DNA from: Paraspadella gotoi
Lineage: Eukaryota > Chaetognatha
Length of the DNA: 64,000 nucleotides
Direction of reading: 5' to 3'
NCBI GenBank assembly: GCA_051294375.1
Contig: CM119264.1
Coordinates: forward strand, 23,247,955-23,311,954
Shown: positions 15,056-27,950 of the stretch, in pieces
Numbering within the stretch: the stretch's first letter is position 1
Layout: each line of letters opens with the position of its first letter
Position numbers and translations under genes: made by a program
The notes under the pieces: generated by a model
Seen by the model: the letters and a program-made list of their open reading frames with translations, nothing else
What the model was told of the DNA's origin: nothing
Databases searched by the model: none

Positions 15056-16480
15056 CTCGTCCCTATCGACATGCTATAGACTCATAGCGTGCTACAATAC
15101 GCTCATTGTCGTCTCATCTTTCGTTAAGAGGCTGTCCCATACGTCGGCGCTTTCTTCCCTCGCTGTATTATTTGTCCCCCTACATACACATTCCACTAGT
15201 TTTTTTCCCCACACTGCACCTATACTTGTCTATTATCTTGTGTTTTATCCCTAACCCCAAACCCGGTGCCCAGTCTTAATCATTTGTAAGGAAAAGAAGA
15301 ATATTTCTCATCTAGATTATTCTTCCTCTTTCTCCGTTCTCAAAACTAGACTCATGTTTTGATTGTAATTCGTTTCGGACGGATTCCGTATCACTTCTGA
15401 TAAGATTTGATTACTTACCTGCTATGATTGATAAAATATGACTATTGCATTAAAATTATTTGACTGCGATAGAAAATGGAATGATGTATGTATGATATGA
15501 ATGTTATAATGATAATCAATCGCGTTTATTTAGTCTCGAGAATGATGCATGATATGATGATGATGACGATGATGATCTTTTTTTAAAATCAAGATGATAA
15601 TATGTCGCGCGAGTACATCGTCGTATAAAAAAAAAAAATGAATTAAACAAAGTTTATCTGTCTGCTGTGTAATGGAACTGCTTTACATTGTTCTTTACTA
15701 TTCCTCACAAAATGTCTCTGTTCATTATGAAATTCCTAATTATAAAAAGAAATTTTCATAATTTTATAGGACGTCGTCGGTGTGTTTGTCTGCTCTCTTC
15801 TTTCAACTTGTCACAAGAAGAAAAAGTTCCAGCTCTTAGATAGGGAAATCGAAATAAAATATTAACTTGTACTGCAGTTTCATATTATATTTTGCAAAGG
15901 AAGAAGAGAATCTCGCGTTCGTTTTTTTCTCTAAAAACTGAAATTTCCCCTTTTTTTTTTTTTTTTTTCATTTTTTATCTCATCTTTTCTCGCCGTTTTA
16001 TATTGATTTTACATCTTACACCTTTCTATATTACTTAAATGCTTCCATACTTTACCATCCTTATCTTGCCTCAATGTTAAAATTTCTTTTTAATTTTGTC
16101 TCCTTTCCTACCTTTGTTTTAACTTTTTTTTTTTTTTTTTTTTTTTTTTGTTATTTCTTTGTTTGCCTTAGCTGACGCGCTTAAAGAGTCAACCAAGAAA
16201 GAAGAAAACCAGTTATTACCAACTTCATGCCCCCAAAAAAAAAAATTTCTGAATAAATCGAGCATCTAATAATTCGTAAGAAAGAAAGAGGATGGGAAGC
16301 GAAGAAAGCATATTGCAAATTAAACTTGGGAAAAAAAAAAAAAAAAAGAAAAACAAACAAATTTAAGAAAGGGGAAGAAAAATAGACAGAGCAGAGAGAG
16401 AAAAGGAAAAAAAAAAAAAAAAAAGGAAAACAAATAATGAAGCTGCTGGAGAAAAGGAAGAAGAAACAAGAATTCCGAGT
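15056..16480. other. Inverted arm unique part, no gene seen
   Basis: About 400 bases (15060-15460) have no obvious partner in the forward copies. The rest matches 23500-24260 reversed. Several T- and A-runs occur (15950-15970, 16128-16150, 16330-16347). No coding signal is seen. Confidence 0.5.
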
Positions 16481-16498
16481 CTCTCTCTCCTCTTCTCT

Positions 16499-16541
<43 letters not shown>

Positions 16542-16802
16542 TCTATCTCTCTCTCTCTCTCTCTCTACGTCTCCTTTTAATCCTTAAACCCAATGTTTTT
16601 GTCAAATTCATCTCCATTAAGATTTCGGAAGAGGCTATGGGTCCCCTCACAGCTCTTTTGCTTTTTAGAGCCACAAATTACCAGAGAACGAGGAGGAGAG
16701 AGAAGAGAGGAGAGGAGAGTAGAGAGGAGAGGAGAGAGAGGAGAAAGAAGAGAAAGAGAGAGAGAGAGAGAAGAGAACATTCAAAACAAGACGTTTAATT
16801 TT

Positions 16803-17730
<928 letters not shown>

Positions 17731-17897
17731 GGAAGATCTTTAATGGAATTCTTGGTTTTGGAAGAAAGGCCTCTTTATCTCAAACCAACTTTTTTTTTTA
17801 GCTCTCAAGTCAAAAAAGAAAAAAAAAAAAAATCTACTTTCGAAACAAAATACTTTAATGCAAATTTATTTTGCAAATTATTTATCGACAAATTTCA

Positions 17898-17903
17898 CTC
17901 TCT

Positions 17904-17954
<51 letters not shown>

Positions 17955-17962
17955 CTCTCTCT
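17898..17962. repeat. (CT)n microsatellite
   Basis: A CT run at the join between the inverted block B part and the inverted end of block A. It pairs with the (GA)n at 22950-23015. Confidence 0.95.
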
Positions 17963-18436
17963 GAGAATATCTGAAGTAACGACGATTCCGCCCCACCCAA
18001 GAAGGAACTGAGAAGATTCCTGTCAGATCTTTAATGAGGTCAATTGGGAAGAAAAAATGAAGGAATTCGACGAGAGAGAGGGAAGGAGAGAGAGGAGAGA
18101 GAAAGAGAGAGAGAGAGAGACCGAGGAAGAGAGAGAGTGAGAGGATTGAGGAGTGAGAGACGAGAGAGAATCCGAAGATAATTTCACAAAAAGTGATATG
18201 ATGTCACGCCGACGCAAAATGACAACGACTTTTCGATAAAAAAAAAAACCAAAACTTTTAAAAGAAACGACATAAACTGCGGAAAGAAAATGGCAATAAT
18301 ATCAGAAGAGAATAATCGATTGAATTTTGTGTTGGATTTTTTTAAATGACGAATTGGTTTTAATGACGAATTGATCGTGGATTATTCGATCCGTTGATTG
18401 CGTCATGTGCCTAATGTCCTTTCAATGTCCTCCAAG

Positions 18437-18579
18437 GGCCGCCCCCAAACCGCACTTGCATCGTTGACGGCAAGAAACTCCGCATCTCCGAATACAAGAG
18501 TCTAATGCCGCCGGCGACAGGAAAGTCAGACGGATCTGTATACGGGGACGCTGGCACCACCTTCGTCGAAGGCCGCTCC
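18437..18579 (+). pseudogene. Inverted copy of the unidentified gene's CIVDGKK exon
   Basis: The plus strand reads CCAAG|GG ... CTCC|GTGAGA, the mirror of the minus-strand exon at 8859-9001. It has the same 143-nt length but substitutions and compensating indels that break the frame after a few codons. It belongs to the inverted arm and is probably not a functional exon. Confidence 0.75.
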
Positions 18580-18595
18580 GTGAGAGTTCAAAGGT

Positions 18596-18597
18596 CT

Positions 18598-18682
<85 letters not shown>
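18596..18682. repeat. (CT)n microsatellite at the inverted-to-forward switch
   Basis: The long CT run lies exactly where the inverted end of block A stops and the forward second copy of block A begins. In copy 1 a CT run (5376-5466) also precedes this point, so the tract may be the recombination or read-switch site. Confidence 0.95.
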
Positions 18683-18804
18683 AGATGACGCGTGAAAGCG
18701 GAGGAGAACGGTAAATCTCTGAGCGCAAAAGAGGAGGTCGGGAGAGAGAGAAAAAAGAGATGAGAGAGAAGAGAGAAGAAGAAGAAAGAGGAGAGAGAGA
18801 GAGA

Positions 18805-18836
<32 letters not shown>

Positions 18837-19773
18837 CAGTGCGGTCCCGGACCTCAGGGAAAAATTCTTTCAGAATCTCTGAGTTTTAGAAGGGGTAATA
18901 ACTAACTAACGCTATTCTGATGAGCCTTTTTTTTTTCTCCTCCCAAATGAAAATTAATTTTACCTTTAGATCTGATTTTAATTATTATCCTTAATCATTT
19001 ATAATCTTTTAAACTACCAGTAATTTTTAAACCATCGAAAAACAACAAAACAAACAGTTGGAGTTTTGTATAGCGACTGGTTTATTATTAATGTACCATC
19101 AAAACTGTTTTATAGAGGTACACAGTGGACTAACAGTAAAGAAATTATGACAGTACATTTTTTTTTTCATTTCTTTTTTTTTTTTGAGCGGACTAAACGT
19201 GGGTTCTCGTCGGTTTGCTTTGTTTTATGTAAAGTATAAAAACGTCTTTTAAAATTTCAAAAAATATATATAAAAGCTTTATATATATTTTTAAGAAAAA
19301 ATTCAACTCCGAGATATCACGTACAATATTTTACATAGGTCGGTCTATTTTTTATTTTTCAAGGTTCAAAAATTAGCCTAGCTTAGTATTTGCGAGGTAA
19401 CATCAAAATTATGGTAGTAATGATAATAATAATAATACTAGGTCTATTTGCCCCTGAACTAGGGACGTAAGAAGTTTCCTCATAAAACCTTTGCAATAAA
19501 ATAAAAGTGAGTTTTCTGAACAATAAAAATAAGAGCAATATAAATCGAAATTTTAAATGTTAAAAAAAAAATTGTTATTTTCGTCCAATTTTTTAATTCA
19601 CCATTCCTTAATTAACCGTTCAAGTAATAGGGCAAAACGGAGCAATACAATTAATTTTGACGCACTGTAGGTTCGGAACTGAAAAAAAAAAAAAGAGAAA
19701 AACAAATTCGAAATTTGGATTTTAAAATGCAGAGACCGAAGAGGAGTTATGACGCTAGAGCTTGGAGTCGCTT

Positions 19774-20262
19774 GGGAAAAGAGAGGAAAAAGAATTGAGA
19801 TAGTAATAGAAGGTAAAGATGGAGAAAAGAGAGGAAAAAGGGATTGAGATAGAATAGAAGGGAAAGATAAAGAAAAGACAGGAAAAGGGTTGAGATAGGA
19901 ATGGAAAAGATTGAGAAAAGAGGAGAAAAGGGAATGAGATAGGATGAGAGAAAATTGGAGAAAAGAGAGGAAAATGGATTGAGATAGGAATGGGAGAGAT
20001 GGAGAAAGAGAGAAGGGATGAGATAGTAATAAAGGAAAGAGGAGAAAGAGAGGAAAGGGATTGAGATAGGAATAGAAGGGAAAGATAGAGAAAAGACAGG
20101 AAAAGGATGAGATAGGAATGGGAAAAGATTGAGAAAAGAGAAAAAGGGAAATGAGATAGGAATGAGAGAAATGGAGAAAAGAGAGGAAAAGGGATGAGAT
20201 AGGAATGGGAGAATGGAGAAAAAGAGAGGAAAGGGATTGAGATAGGAATGGTAGAAGATGGA
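19774..20262. repeat. 45-bp minisatellite, about eleven units
   Basis: The array is expanded relative to the six units at 6570-6846. Units 1-5 and 6-10 repeat the same order of variants (TAGTAATAGAAGG, GACAGG, GGAATGAG types), so a five-unit higher-order block has doubled. Confidence 0.85.
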
Positions 20263-20552
20263 GATTGCAGGTTGTTGGCAAATGAGTCGATTGGGAAAAA
20301 ATGGAACGATGAAGTTGAAATGGAAAAAAAAAATCAGTTTGACAAAAAAAGGAATAACAATACTGTGATAGGAATATCAAGAATCGAAATACAGAGTACT
20401 ACGTTCGACGCTGACGTAAGTTAAATCATTAAAAAAAATTAAGATGAAACATCGCGATGGCATAGACGGGAAAAAAAAAGTTGGCAGGAAGGTATAGGCA
20501 GACAATGAACAGTTCCAATGAAAGGAGGGCGTAGGAGAGAGGGAGAGAGAGA

Positions 20553-20641
<89 letters not shown>

Positions 20642-21243
20642 ACGCCGCTTCGTTATCTTAAAGACAACAGAGTATTGACATTTACTTTTTCATGGTTAAT
20701 ATTGGAAAGGAAGAGGGTAAAAAGTGAGTCGTCGTTGTTGTTGTTGTCTTCGTCGTTATCGTCGCTGGTTTGAATCCGATAGAGGATTATGAGACATGAG
20801 ACAATGAGTACAGCAGACACAAAAAAAAAATGGATTTTTTTTCACCACAAAAAAAAAAAATCCTTTGTGGCCAAAATTTTCTTTGTTAGTAAAACTAAAT
20901 TTTGTTGAATATTTTCTATCGTTACAAAGATTACATTATCTCCGTCACCTGATTGTGCTCAACCAACTTCTGCTCTCGCTCTCCAGCTCTCTCTTGTTTT
21001 CATACTTGGCATAGAAAAACAAAAGATTTTTCTGCAAATATAGTTTTATGCTTTCCTCACGTGGTGACGTTTTTTTTCGAAAGGATTAATAGATTTATTA
21101 TTGACAGACAGATAGTAAAAAAAGAGAGAAAGAGAGGACAGGAGAGGAACAGAAAAAATCTTTTCAGTATTACACGTAAAGAAAAGTTTAAAAGATACAA
21201 CGTTAATCATGTTTTTTTTTTTTTTCAAATAAAAAAAAAAATT

Positions 21244-21648
21244 TCAAGCTGAGTTAGTGGAGCGTTTGGCCGCGGTGGGCGAGGACGCCGGGCGCGCCGG
21301 TACCGCGATCCGGCGTAGAACGCGCGATCGCGTGTCTCGTCGTCGCCGCTGACGTCGTCGTCGTCGACGCCGATCATTGAAGCGGCGTCGTTATCGGACG
21401 GCGCCTCCTCGTAGCGCGCCGCTTTGGACCGGAAGTCGGCCTGGCGCGGGCTCGTCGTAGGAGTCGTCCGTCGGAATCGGCCGCCGGCGGAGCGGCCATG
21501 AGCGGCGCCGGAAAAGTTCGGCTTCGTCGAGGTCGTGACTAGAGGAGGGAGGGAACGGGGCCGGTCGGCGGACCAGGTGGGTCAAGCCCGGCACGCCCCG
21601 CGAGAAGGAGGAGAATGACCGGGGCCGTCAGGCTGCGGCCGGGGAGAG
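21244..21648 (-). pseudogene. Copy 2 of the unidentified gene's terminal exon, frameshifted
   Basis: Aligned to 7847-8266, the minus strand keeps [15 protein letters not shown] and the acceptor GCAG, but single-base losses shift the frame several times. The net loss is 15 nt. Either sequencing errors or real decay would explain it. Confidence 0.8.
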
Positions 21649-21739
21649 CTGCAGGAAGAAAGAGAAGGTTTGAAGTTATTGGAGGACAGAGGATGAATCG
21701 GTTAATTAATTAGTTGCTTTATGATTAATGTTTGAATTT

Positions 21740-21948
21740 TATTTATTTATTATTTTTTATTTATTTATTTATTTATTATTTATTTTTTATTTATTTATTT
21801 TTATTTTATTTATTATTTATTTATTATTTCGTTTTTTTTTAATTTATTTTGTTTTTTTTAATTTATTTTGTTTTTTTTTAATTTATTTTGTTTTTTTTTA
21901 TTTATTTATTTTGTTTTTTTATTTATTTTATTTAATTTATTTATTTTT

Positions 21949-21979
<31 letters not shown>

Positions 21980-22024
21980 TTATTTATTTATTATTTATTT
22001 ATTTATTTTTTATTTATTTATCTT
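21740..22024. repeat. (TTTA)n array
   Basis: An imperfect TTTA/TTTTTTAA array of about 285 bp lies in the intron between the Pro-rich and terminal exons. Copy 1 has a gap at this place (8373-8543). Confidence 0.96.
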
Positions 22025-22031
22025 CACTCAC

Positions 22032-22216
22032 GTATGCGAACTCGGCGGTCCTAGCATCTGAGGGATGAGGCAGCATTCCGGTACGAAGGGGTTGGACGAG
22101 GAGGACGGGCAGACCCCCCAGGTGAAGGGGGAGTGCCCCCCTAACACCCCCGCCCCCTTGGGAGGTGGAGGGAGACGAGGGGAGTTCAAGGGGAGGAGGA
22201 AGTCCGTTCGTGGGCG
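22032..22216 (-). pseudogene. Copy 2 of the Pro/Ser-rich exon, complete but with frame errors
   Basis: The acceptor TCTCCCCAG and donor GTAC-like|GTGAGT frame 185 nt. The minus strand gives PTNGLPPPLELPSSPSTS at the start and SSSNPFVP near the end, in different frames. At least one indel therefore lies between them. It supplies the part missing from 8552-8625. Confidence 0.65.
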
Positions 22217-22243
22217 CTGGGGAGAGAGGGAAAGGATTTAGTC

Positions 22244-22275
<32 letters not shown>

Positions 22276-22343
22276 GAGAGAGAGAGGAGAGAGAAGCAGA
22301 GAGAGGAGAGAGAGAGAGAGAGAAGAGAGGGCTTTGAACTCAC

Positions 22344-22503
22344 TGAGGGGTAGTGGCCAGGGGGGCCCTTTCGACAAGGTGGTGCCGCCCGTCCCCGTAC
22401 GATCCGCTGACTCCTGTCGCCGAGGCTGCGCGCATTAGACTCTTGTATTCGAGATTGCGGGAGTTTCTTGCCCGTCAACGATGCAGTGCGTTTGGGGCGC
22501 GGC
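22344..22503 (-). pseudogene. Copy 2 of the CIVDGKK exon, disrupted
   Basis: It is 160 nt long instead of 143. Extra G/C bases near 22345-22372 destroy the GLL end, and several indels lie inside. The donor GTGAGT is kept. Confidence 0.75.
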
Positions 22504-22744
22504 CTTGGGAGGACATTGAAAGGACATTAGGGCTACATGAGCAATTCCAACGATCGACCGAATCAATTCGGTCATTTAACCAATTCGTCATTTACAACAC
22601 ATTTCAATCGATTATTGCCCTCTGAATATATTGGCCATCTTTCCCACGTTTATTCGTTTCTTTTAAAAGTTTTGGGTTTTTTTGAAAATCGTTGTCATTT
22701 TGTCGTCGGCGTCGGACATCATTCACTTTGTGAAATATACTCTC

Positions 22745-22774
22745 GGTTTTCTCTCTCTCATCTCACTCTCTTCA

Positions 22775-22822
<48 letters not shown>

Positions 22823-22960
22823 CTCTCTACTTCTCCTCTTCTCCGTCGGACATTTCCTTCATTTTTCTCCCAATATTGACCCAAATAAGCATCTGACAGA
22901 ATCTTCTTCATTCCTTCTTTGCGGAATCTCGTTATTCTTCAATATTCTCAGAGAGAGAGG

Positions 22961-23007
<47 letters not shown>

Positions 23008-23015
23008 AGAGAAGA
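22745..23015. repeat. (CT)n then (GA)n microsatellites
   Basis: A CT run at about 22745-22836 and a GA run at about 22950-23015 flank a 110-bp unique spacer that recurs inverted at 17965-18060. Confidence 0.93.
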
Positions 23016-24960
23016 GTGAAATTTGTCCGATAAATATTCGCAAAATAAATATTGCATTAAAGTATTTTGTTCGAAATGTCGATTTTCTTTCTTTTGTGAC
23101 TTGAAGCTAAAAAAAGTTGGTTGAGCTTAAGAGGCCTTTCCTTCACCAAAGAATTCATCAAAGATCTTCGCTTTGCAAATTAAACGTCTTTTTGAATGGT
23201 TCATCTCTTCTCTTTCTCCTTTCTCTCTTTCTCTCTCTTCTCTCTCATCTCTTTCTCTCTTCTCTCTCTCTCTCTTCTCTGTCATTGTGGCTCTAAAAAG
23301 CAAAAGAGCTGTGAGGACCCTCCGAAATCTTTAAGAGATTGATTTGACAAAAACATGGGTTAAGGATTAAAAGTCGAGACGAGAGAGAGAGAGAGAGAGA
23401 GATAGAGAGAGGAGAGAGAGAGAGAGAAGAGGAGAGAGAGAGGAGAGGAGAGAGAGAGAGAGAGAGAGAGACTCGGAATTCTTTTTCTTCTCCAGCAGCT
23501 TCATTCTGTTTTTCTCTCTCTCTTTTCTTTTCTTAAATTTGTTGTTTCTTTTTCCAAGTTTAATTGCATTTTCTCTCTCTTGTTCACATTCTGTTTTTTA
23601 TTTCGCGGGCTGAATTGGAAACTTTCTTTGGTTGACCTTTAGGCCTCAAAGCAATAAAAAAAGTCATTAACAAAGGAGGAAGAGAAATTAAAAAGGAATT
23701 TAACTTGAGGCAAGAATAGGATGGTAAAGTATGGAACGCATTTATATATTATGAAGTGTAAGATTTCAAATCAAAGCGCGAACGATGAGCAAAAATGAAA
23801 AAAGATAAGAGACAAAGATTTCTTTGCATATAATTGACCGTAAGTAAATATCGATTCTAAGCTGGACTTTTCTTGTGACAGAAGAGGGCAGACAACGAAC
23901 GACGTGCCAGTAATTTATATTTCTTTTAATTAGGATTTCAATGAACACATCTATTGAGGAAAGTAAAAGAAAACAATGAAAGCAAGTCAATCAACAGAGC
24001 AGAAATTTGTTAAATTCACTTTTTTCATACATTCCCCATATTATCCATTTGATTTTAAAAAATCATATCGCATCAACTATCTCATTCCTATTCCATATTT
24101 CTTATTCATCCAATCATATTCACTATCATCATTATCATTTCATAATCATCATCATAATCATCATCATCATATCATCTTCATCACTCATCATCACGTCATT
24201 TTATAATCATCCATATAATTCTCATCATCATCATTATCATCTTCAGTCACCGTCGTTATTCATGCACTCATTTATCACTCATACACTATGAAACGATTCA
24301 TCCATCAGTATTGAGACGAAGAGGAGAATCAGAGAGAGAAATTCTTACAAATCTAATGGCGCCGCTTTGGGGACGACAGCCGGACCGGCGCTCGCACGGC
24401 TCTGCGTCAATACTGCAGCGCCGCTGCGCCGACGCGCATCGGCGACACTTTTTTTTGTGAAGGAATTAGAAACGATGTCACAGGACCAAGAGAAGAATAA
24501 TAGAAAAGTCTTAATGGGAGGCGGGTGGGCGAGACGACGACCGACACGAACGACGCGACGACGACCGAGACGACGACGGACGAGACGACAAACAACGACG
24601 AACGAGACGACGACGACGACGAATAAGAGAAAGGAAAACCGAGAAGGAAGGGAAAGTTTCACGGGAGATGACGACAGAGAGAGAGAGACGAAAAGAGAGA
24701 GAGAGAGGACGAATCGGATGGAGAAGAAGAGAAGACGAGAGTAGAGAGAGAGACGAGAGAAGAGAGATAAGAGAGAGAGAGAGAGAGAGAAGAGAGAGAA
24801 GAGACGAGATGGAGGAGGACAGGGGAATGGACAGCAATGAGTATTGATGGGAAAATTAGTCTTTGATTCGAGTTGAATAGATTTTCCCCAGGAATTCAAA
24901 AGAGATAAAATAAAGAGAACGCGGACGAGTGAAGATGTCTTTCTCAATCGTTTCAAAACC
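23016..24960. repeat. Duplicated block B, copy 2
   Basis: The gap-free version of block B: TTTGTCCGATAAATATTCGC, CT and GA tracts (23200-23472), the CAGCAGCTTCATTC segment, the GATGGTAAAG segment, an (ATC)n tract, the GC-rich core (24360-24450), GAC-type repeats and GA runs (24680-24812). No convincing gene lies in it. Confidence 0.88.
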
Positions 24961-26166
24961 GAATCTTTTTTTTTTATTTTTTTTTCTTATTAGCTTTTTT
25001 TTTTGGATACTTTCTTTTTTTTTCATTTCACGATTTTAGGGAAAATATATATAAGACCTAACCGAGGCTGCATAACTTGAATAAAGACACAAGTTGTTGC
25101 CCGTTTCCACTCACGTGTTCTCTTCTCTCTCTCTGCTCCTCTCATCCATCTCTCTCTCTCTCTCTCTCCTCTCCTCTCTCCTCCCTCCTGTCTCTTTCCC
25201 TTTATCTCTTTCCTCCACGTCTCGCTCCCGCTCTCGCTCACTCCTCCGACTTTCAAGACCTTAAATGGGAGCCAGTTGAAACGGCCCATAATGATTTCTT
25301 CTCTCCGAACTCGACGAAACGACGACGACGACGACGACGACACCGACTCCTTCTTCCTAAGAATCTCCTGTCGAGTGACAAACACAAATAGAATGGATCA
25401 TTACTCTTCACTCTTCACATTTTCACTCTGTGTGCGAGTTTGAAGAAACGTGTCTCTCTTTTCATTTACTTCTCTCTCTCTCTCTCGTCTCTCTCCTCTC
25501 TCTCTCTCGTCTCCTCTCTCTCTCTCTCATCATCTCTCTCCTCGGCGACACAATGGGCCGGAGATTTTTAAAACCTGTCGCCATTCCCTTTTAAAAATTT
25601 CGCGTTTCCCGGTTTTTCGGCGCGACGGTTGTCGCAGCGGGAGAAGCAGAAAGGGGGCGGAAAAGGGGGGGTGGGCGGTCGAAGGGGGTTTCGGGGACCT
25701 AGGGAACGTCAGGGGGGACCGAGGGGGTTAGGAACAATCGAAAAAGGAACCCTGAGAGTCGCGAATTCTATGAAAACACTCGAATGAAAATTTGGGAACA
25801 ATTAACGTCGGTCTTGAGACTTTTTTCTTTTCGGTGGAAATCATACTCTAATTCGTTGTTTATATTGTTTTGTTGGTTATTTTATTTACCTCATGTTTAC
25901 GTATTGGTTTTCAAGTGTAGAGATGATTTTTATTTCAATTTCGAAAAAACCGTGGTTTCAGTTAATTTCATTCGATTAGAAATTTCATTGATGGCAACAC
26001 GCCATTCAATTCATTCCAATTATACGGTTATTGTCCGTAACTTCCTCGTTTATTGTCATCGTTTTCTAGTCTAAAGACTTCTCTCAATAAAATCCTCGCG
26101 GTTGTGGTCCTCATAACTTTAAATCAATTGTAGTCTTATGCCCTGCAAAGGCGTTCTGTTTTAAAA

Positions 26167-26207
<41 letters not shown>

Positions 26208-26638
26208 TTCCGTGAAATTGTCGAATTTAAAGTCTCGCGGATCTTGAATTTCCCTTTGAGGAGATAATATGGGAGTCATTACGAGTTCGAGCGAAATTTC
26301 AATAAAATTTTATCTATTCTTTTCAACGAAGGAAATAACTAAGAAGAGAAAAACGTAAAAGGAAAAAACCGAAGGATAAGTGTCGGGGAAAAAAGTCGGC
26401 CTCAGGCCGCTGCGGAACCGCGTCGCAGTATCGCGGGAGCTCAGCCACCGCAGTGGAAGCAGCAGCGGCGCGGTAAGGCTGGAGGGTAATGAATGAAGCG
26501 GCGCTGTACTGGTTTGTAATGTCCGTTTATCAGGGTAGGTTATTTGCGAATCGTTTGTGAATAAATAGTGAGTTCGCCAACATTTGGTCACTCGAGCGCA
26601 GTTTACCATATCTCTCTCTCTCTCTCTCCCTCTCTCTC

Positions 26639-26679
<41 letters not shown>

Positions 26680-27950
26680 CCAACCCTCGCCGCGGGAGAA
26701 AAATAATAATCGCAATTTGAAAAATGGGAAACTTCAAAATTGTCAACGCAAAGTTTTTCGGGGGAAAATCTGAAAGAGGGCGTTGGAGAAAGGGGAGTAA
26801 AAGAGAAGAAAGGAGGAGGAAGAAGAGGAGGAAGAGGAGTAGATAAACGACTTTGAAGGATCAACAACGACGACGACGACAACGACGACAACGCCTCGGA
26901 TTTGACGTAATGAGTTTTAGCCACAAAGCGACGCATAATCACACGCCGCTCATCAACAATGATGTTGATGATTATTTCTTAAAATTATGAACGTTGGCGG
27001 CTGACGACGACGACGACGACGACGACTGCAATGATGAAGACGTTCTCATTCACGAAGAGCACGATCTACGAAAAACGACGACAAATTTTCTAATTTCTCA
27101 TTTCCTCTCTATTTCGGGGGGAAAATTTCCTCATTTTCTTTCTCTCTTTTCTCCCCTCTTTTATTCCTCATCGATAGAGAGGCTTTTTTTCCCGGTTTGA
27201 TTGCTCCGCGCATCACGCAACAAAGCGCAGATCTTGCCTCCTCTCCCTCTCCCTCTCTCTCTCCCATTCCTTTTTCCCTCAATTCCTTTCCCTACCTTTC
27301 TCCTCCTCGTTTAAATACTCCCCCCCCCAGAAATCTTCACAGGTTAACGACGTCGCTTTATTTCTGACTCTATTGATTTCATTTCTATCCTTCGTTTTCC
27401 CTCGTCATCTTTTTTTGGCAGAGAGAGAGAGAGAGAGAATTCAATGAAATTATTTTAAAATATAGATTATATTGAAAATTAAAAACACCTTATCCCCTCA
27501 TCTTTCTCACTTCTTCCCCCCACCCACCTATATCCGCGCCTTTCGACCACCAGGGCTCGTTTTCGTCGCCACCATCGTCGTCGTCGACATCATCGTCGTC
27601 GTCGACATCATCGTCGTCTTCGTCGTCGTCATCTTCAGAACAAACTTCTTTTGCACTTTAGATTTCTATGTATTTTTTTCTTTTCTTTTTTCCTCCTTTT
27701 TTCCCTTTTATTCTTTGCCTCTAAATTCGTTCCATAGTTATCCCTGGTGGAGCGCCTTTTCCGCCGCTGCGTTCAAAGCCCTAAGAGAAGAGATGGACCT
27801 CAAACGAACAGGAGGGAGAGAGAATAGCTCGCATATAGAGCGAGTAAGGCGTTGGTAGAAAGGGAGTTAAAAGAAGAAGAGGGGAGGAACAAGAGACGCG
27901 AAGAAGGAACGGAAATATGAACAAGCATAAAATCTCCGATAAATGACAAA
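24961..27950. other. Microsatellite-rich stretch with weak coding hints
   Basis: CT tracts lie at 25150-25180, 25470-25540 and 26611-26675, and a (TCG)n array at 26167-26207. A GC-rich segment at 26323-26478 is open on the minus strand for 52 codons after a CTCCAG acceptor (PYRAAAASTAVAELPRYCD). The plus strand of the same segment ends in a good donor (GCG|GTAAGG), so the strand is ambiguous. A minus-strand ATG at 25303 starts MGRFNWLPFKVLK without a clear exon end. I assign no gene. Confidence 0.35.
26167..26207. repeat. (TCG)n trinucleotide repeat
   Basis: Thirteen to fourteen perfect TCG units in non-coding context. Confidence 0.97.

Larger units (their letters stand above)
18683..22740. 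repeat. Duplicated block A, copy 2 (indel-rich)
   Basis: Same order as 5465-9260, with many single-base losses, mostly in homopolymers and dinucleotides. It contains no N, so it covers the two gaps of copy 1: the (TTTA)n array at 21740-22024 fills the 171-N gap, and 22080-22340 fills the 227-N gap. Confidence 0.92.

Noticed and set aside
15240-15265. CCCTAACCCCAAACCC, telomere-like
   Set aside because: Only about two imperfect units, not an array.
24345-24956. 203-codon minus-strand frame
   Set aside because: Mostly Ser/Leu from CT repeats and Val/Arg from GAC repeats, and not conserved in the other copies of block B.
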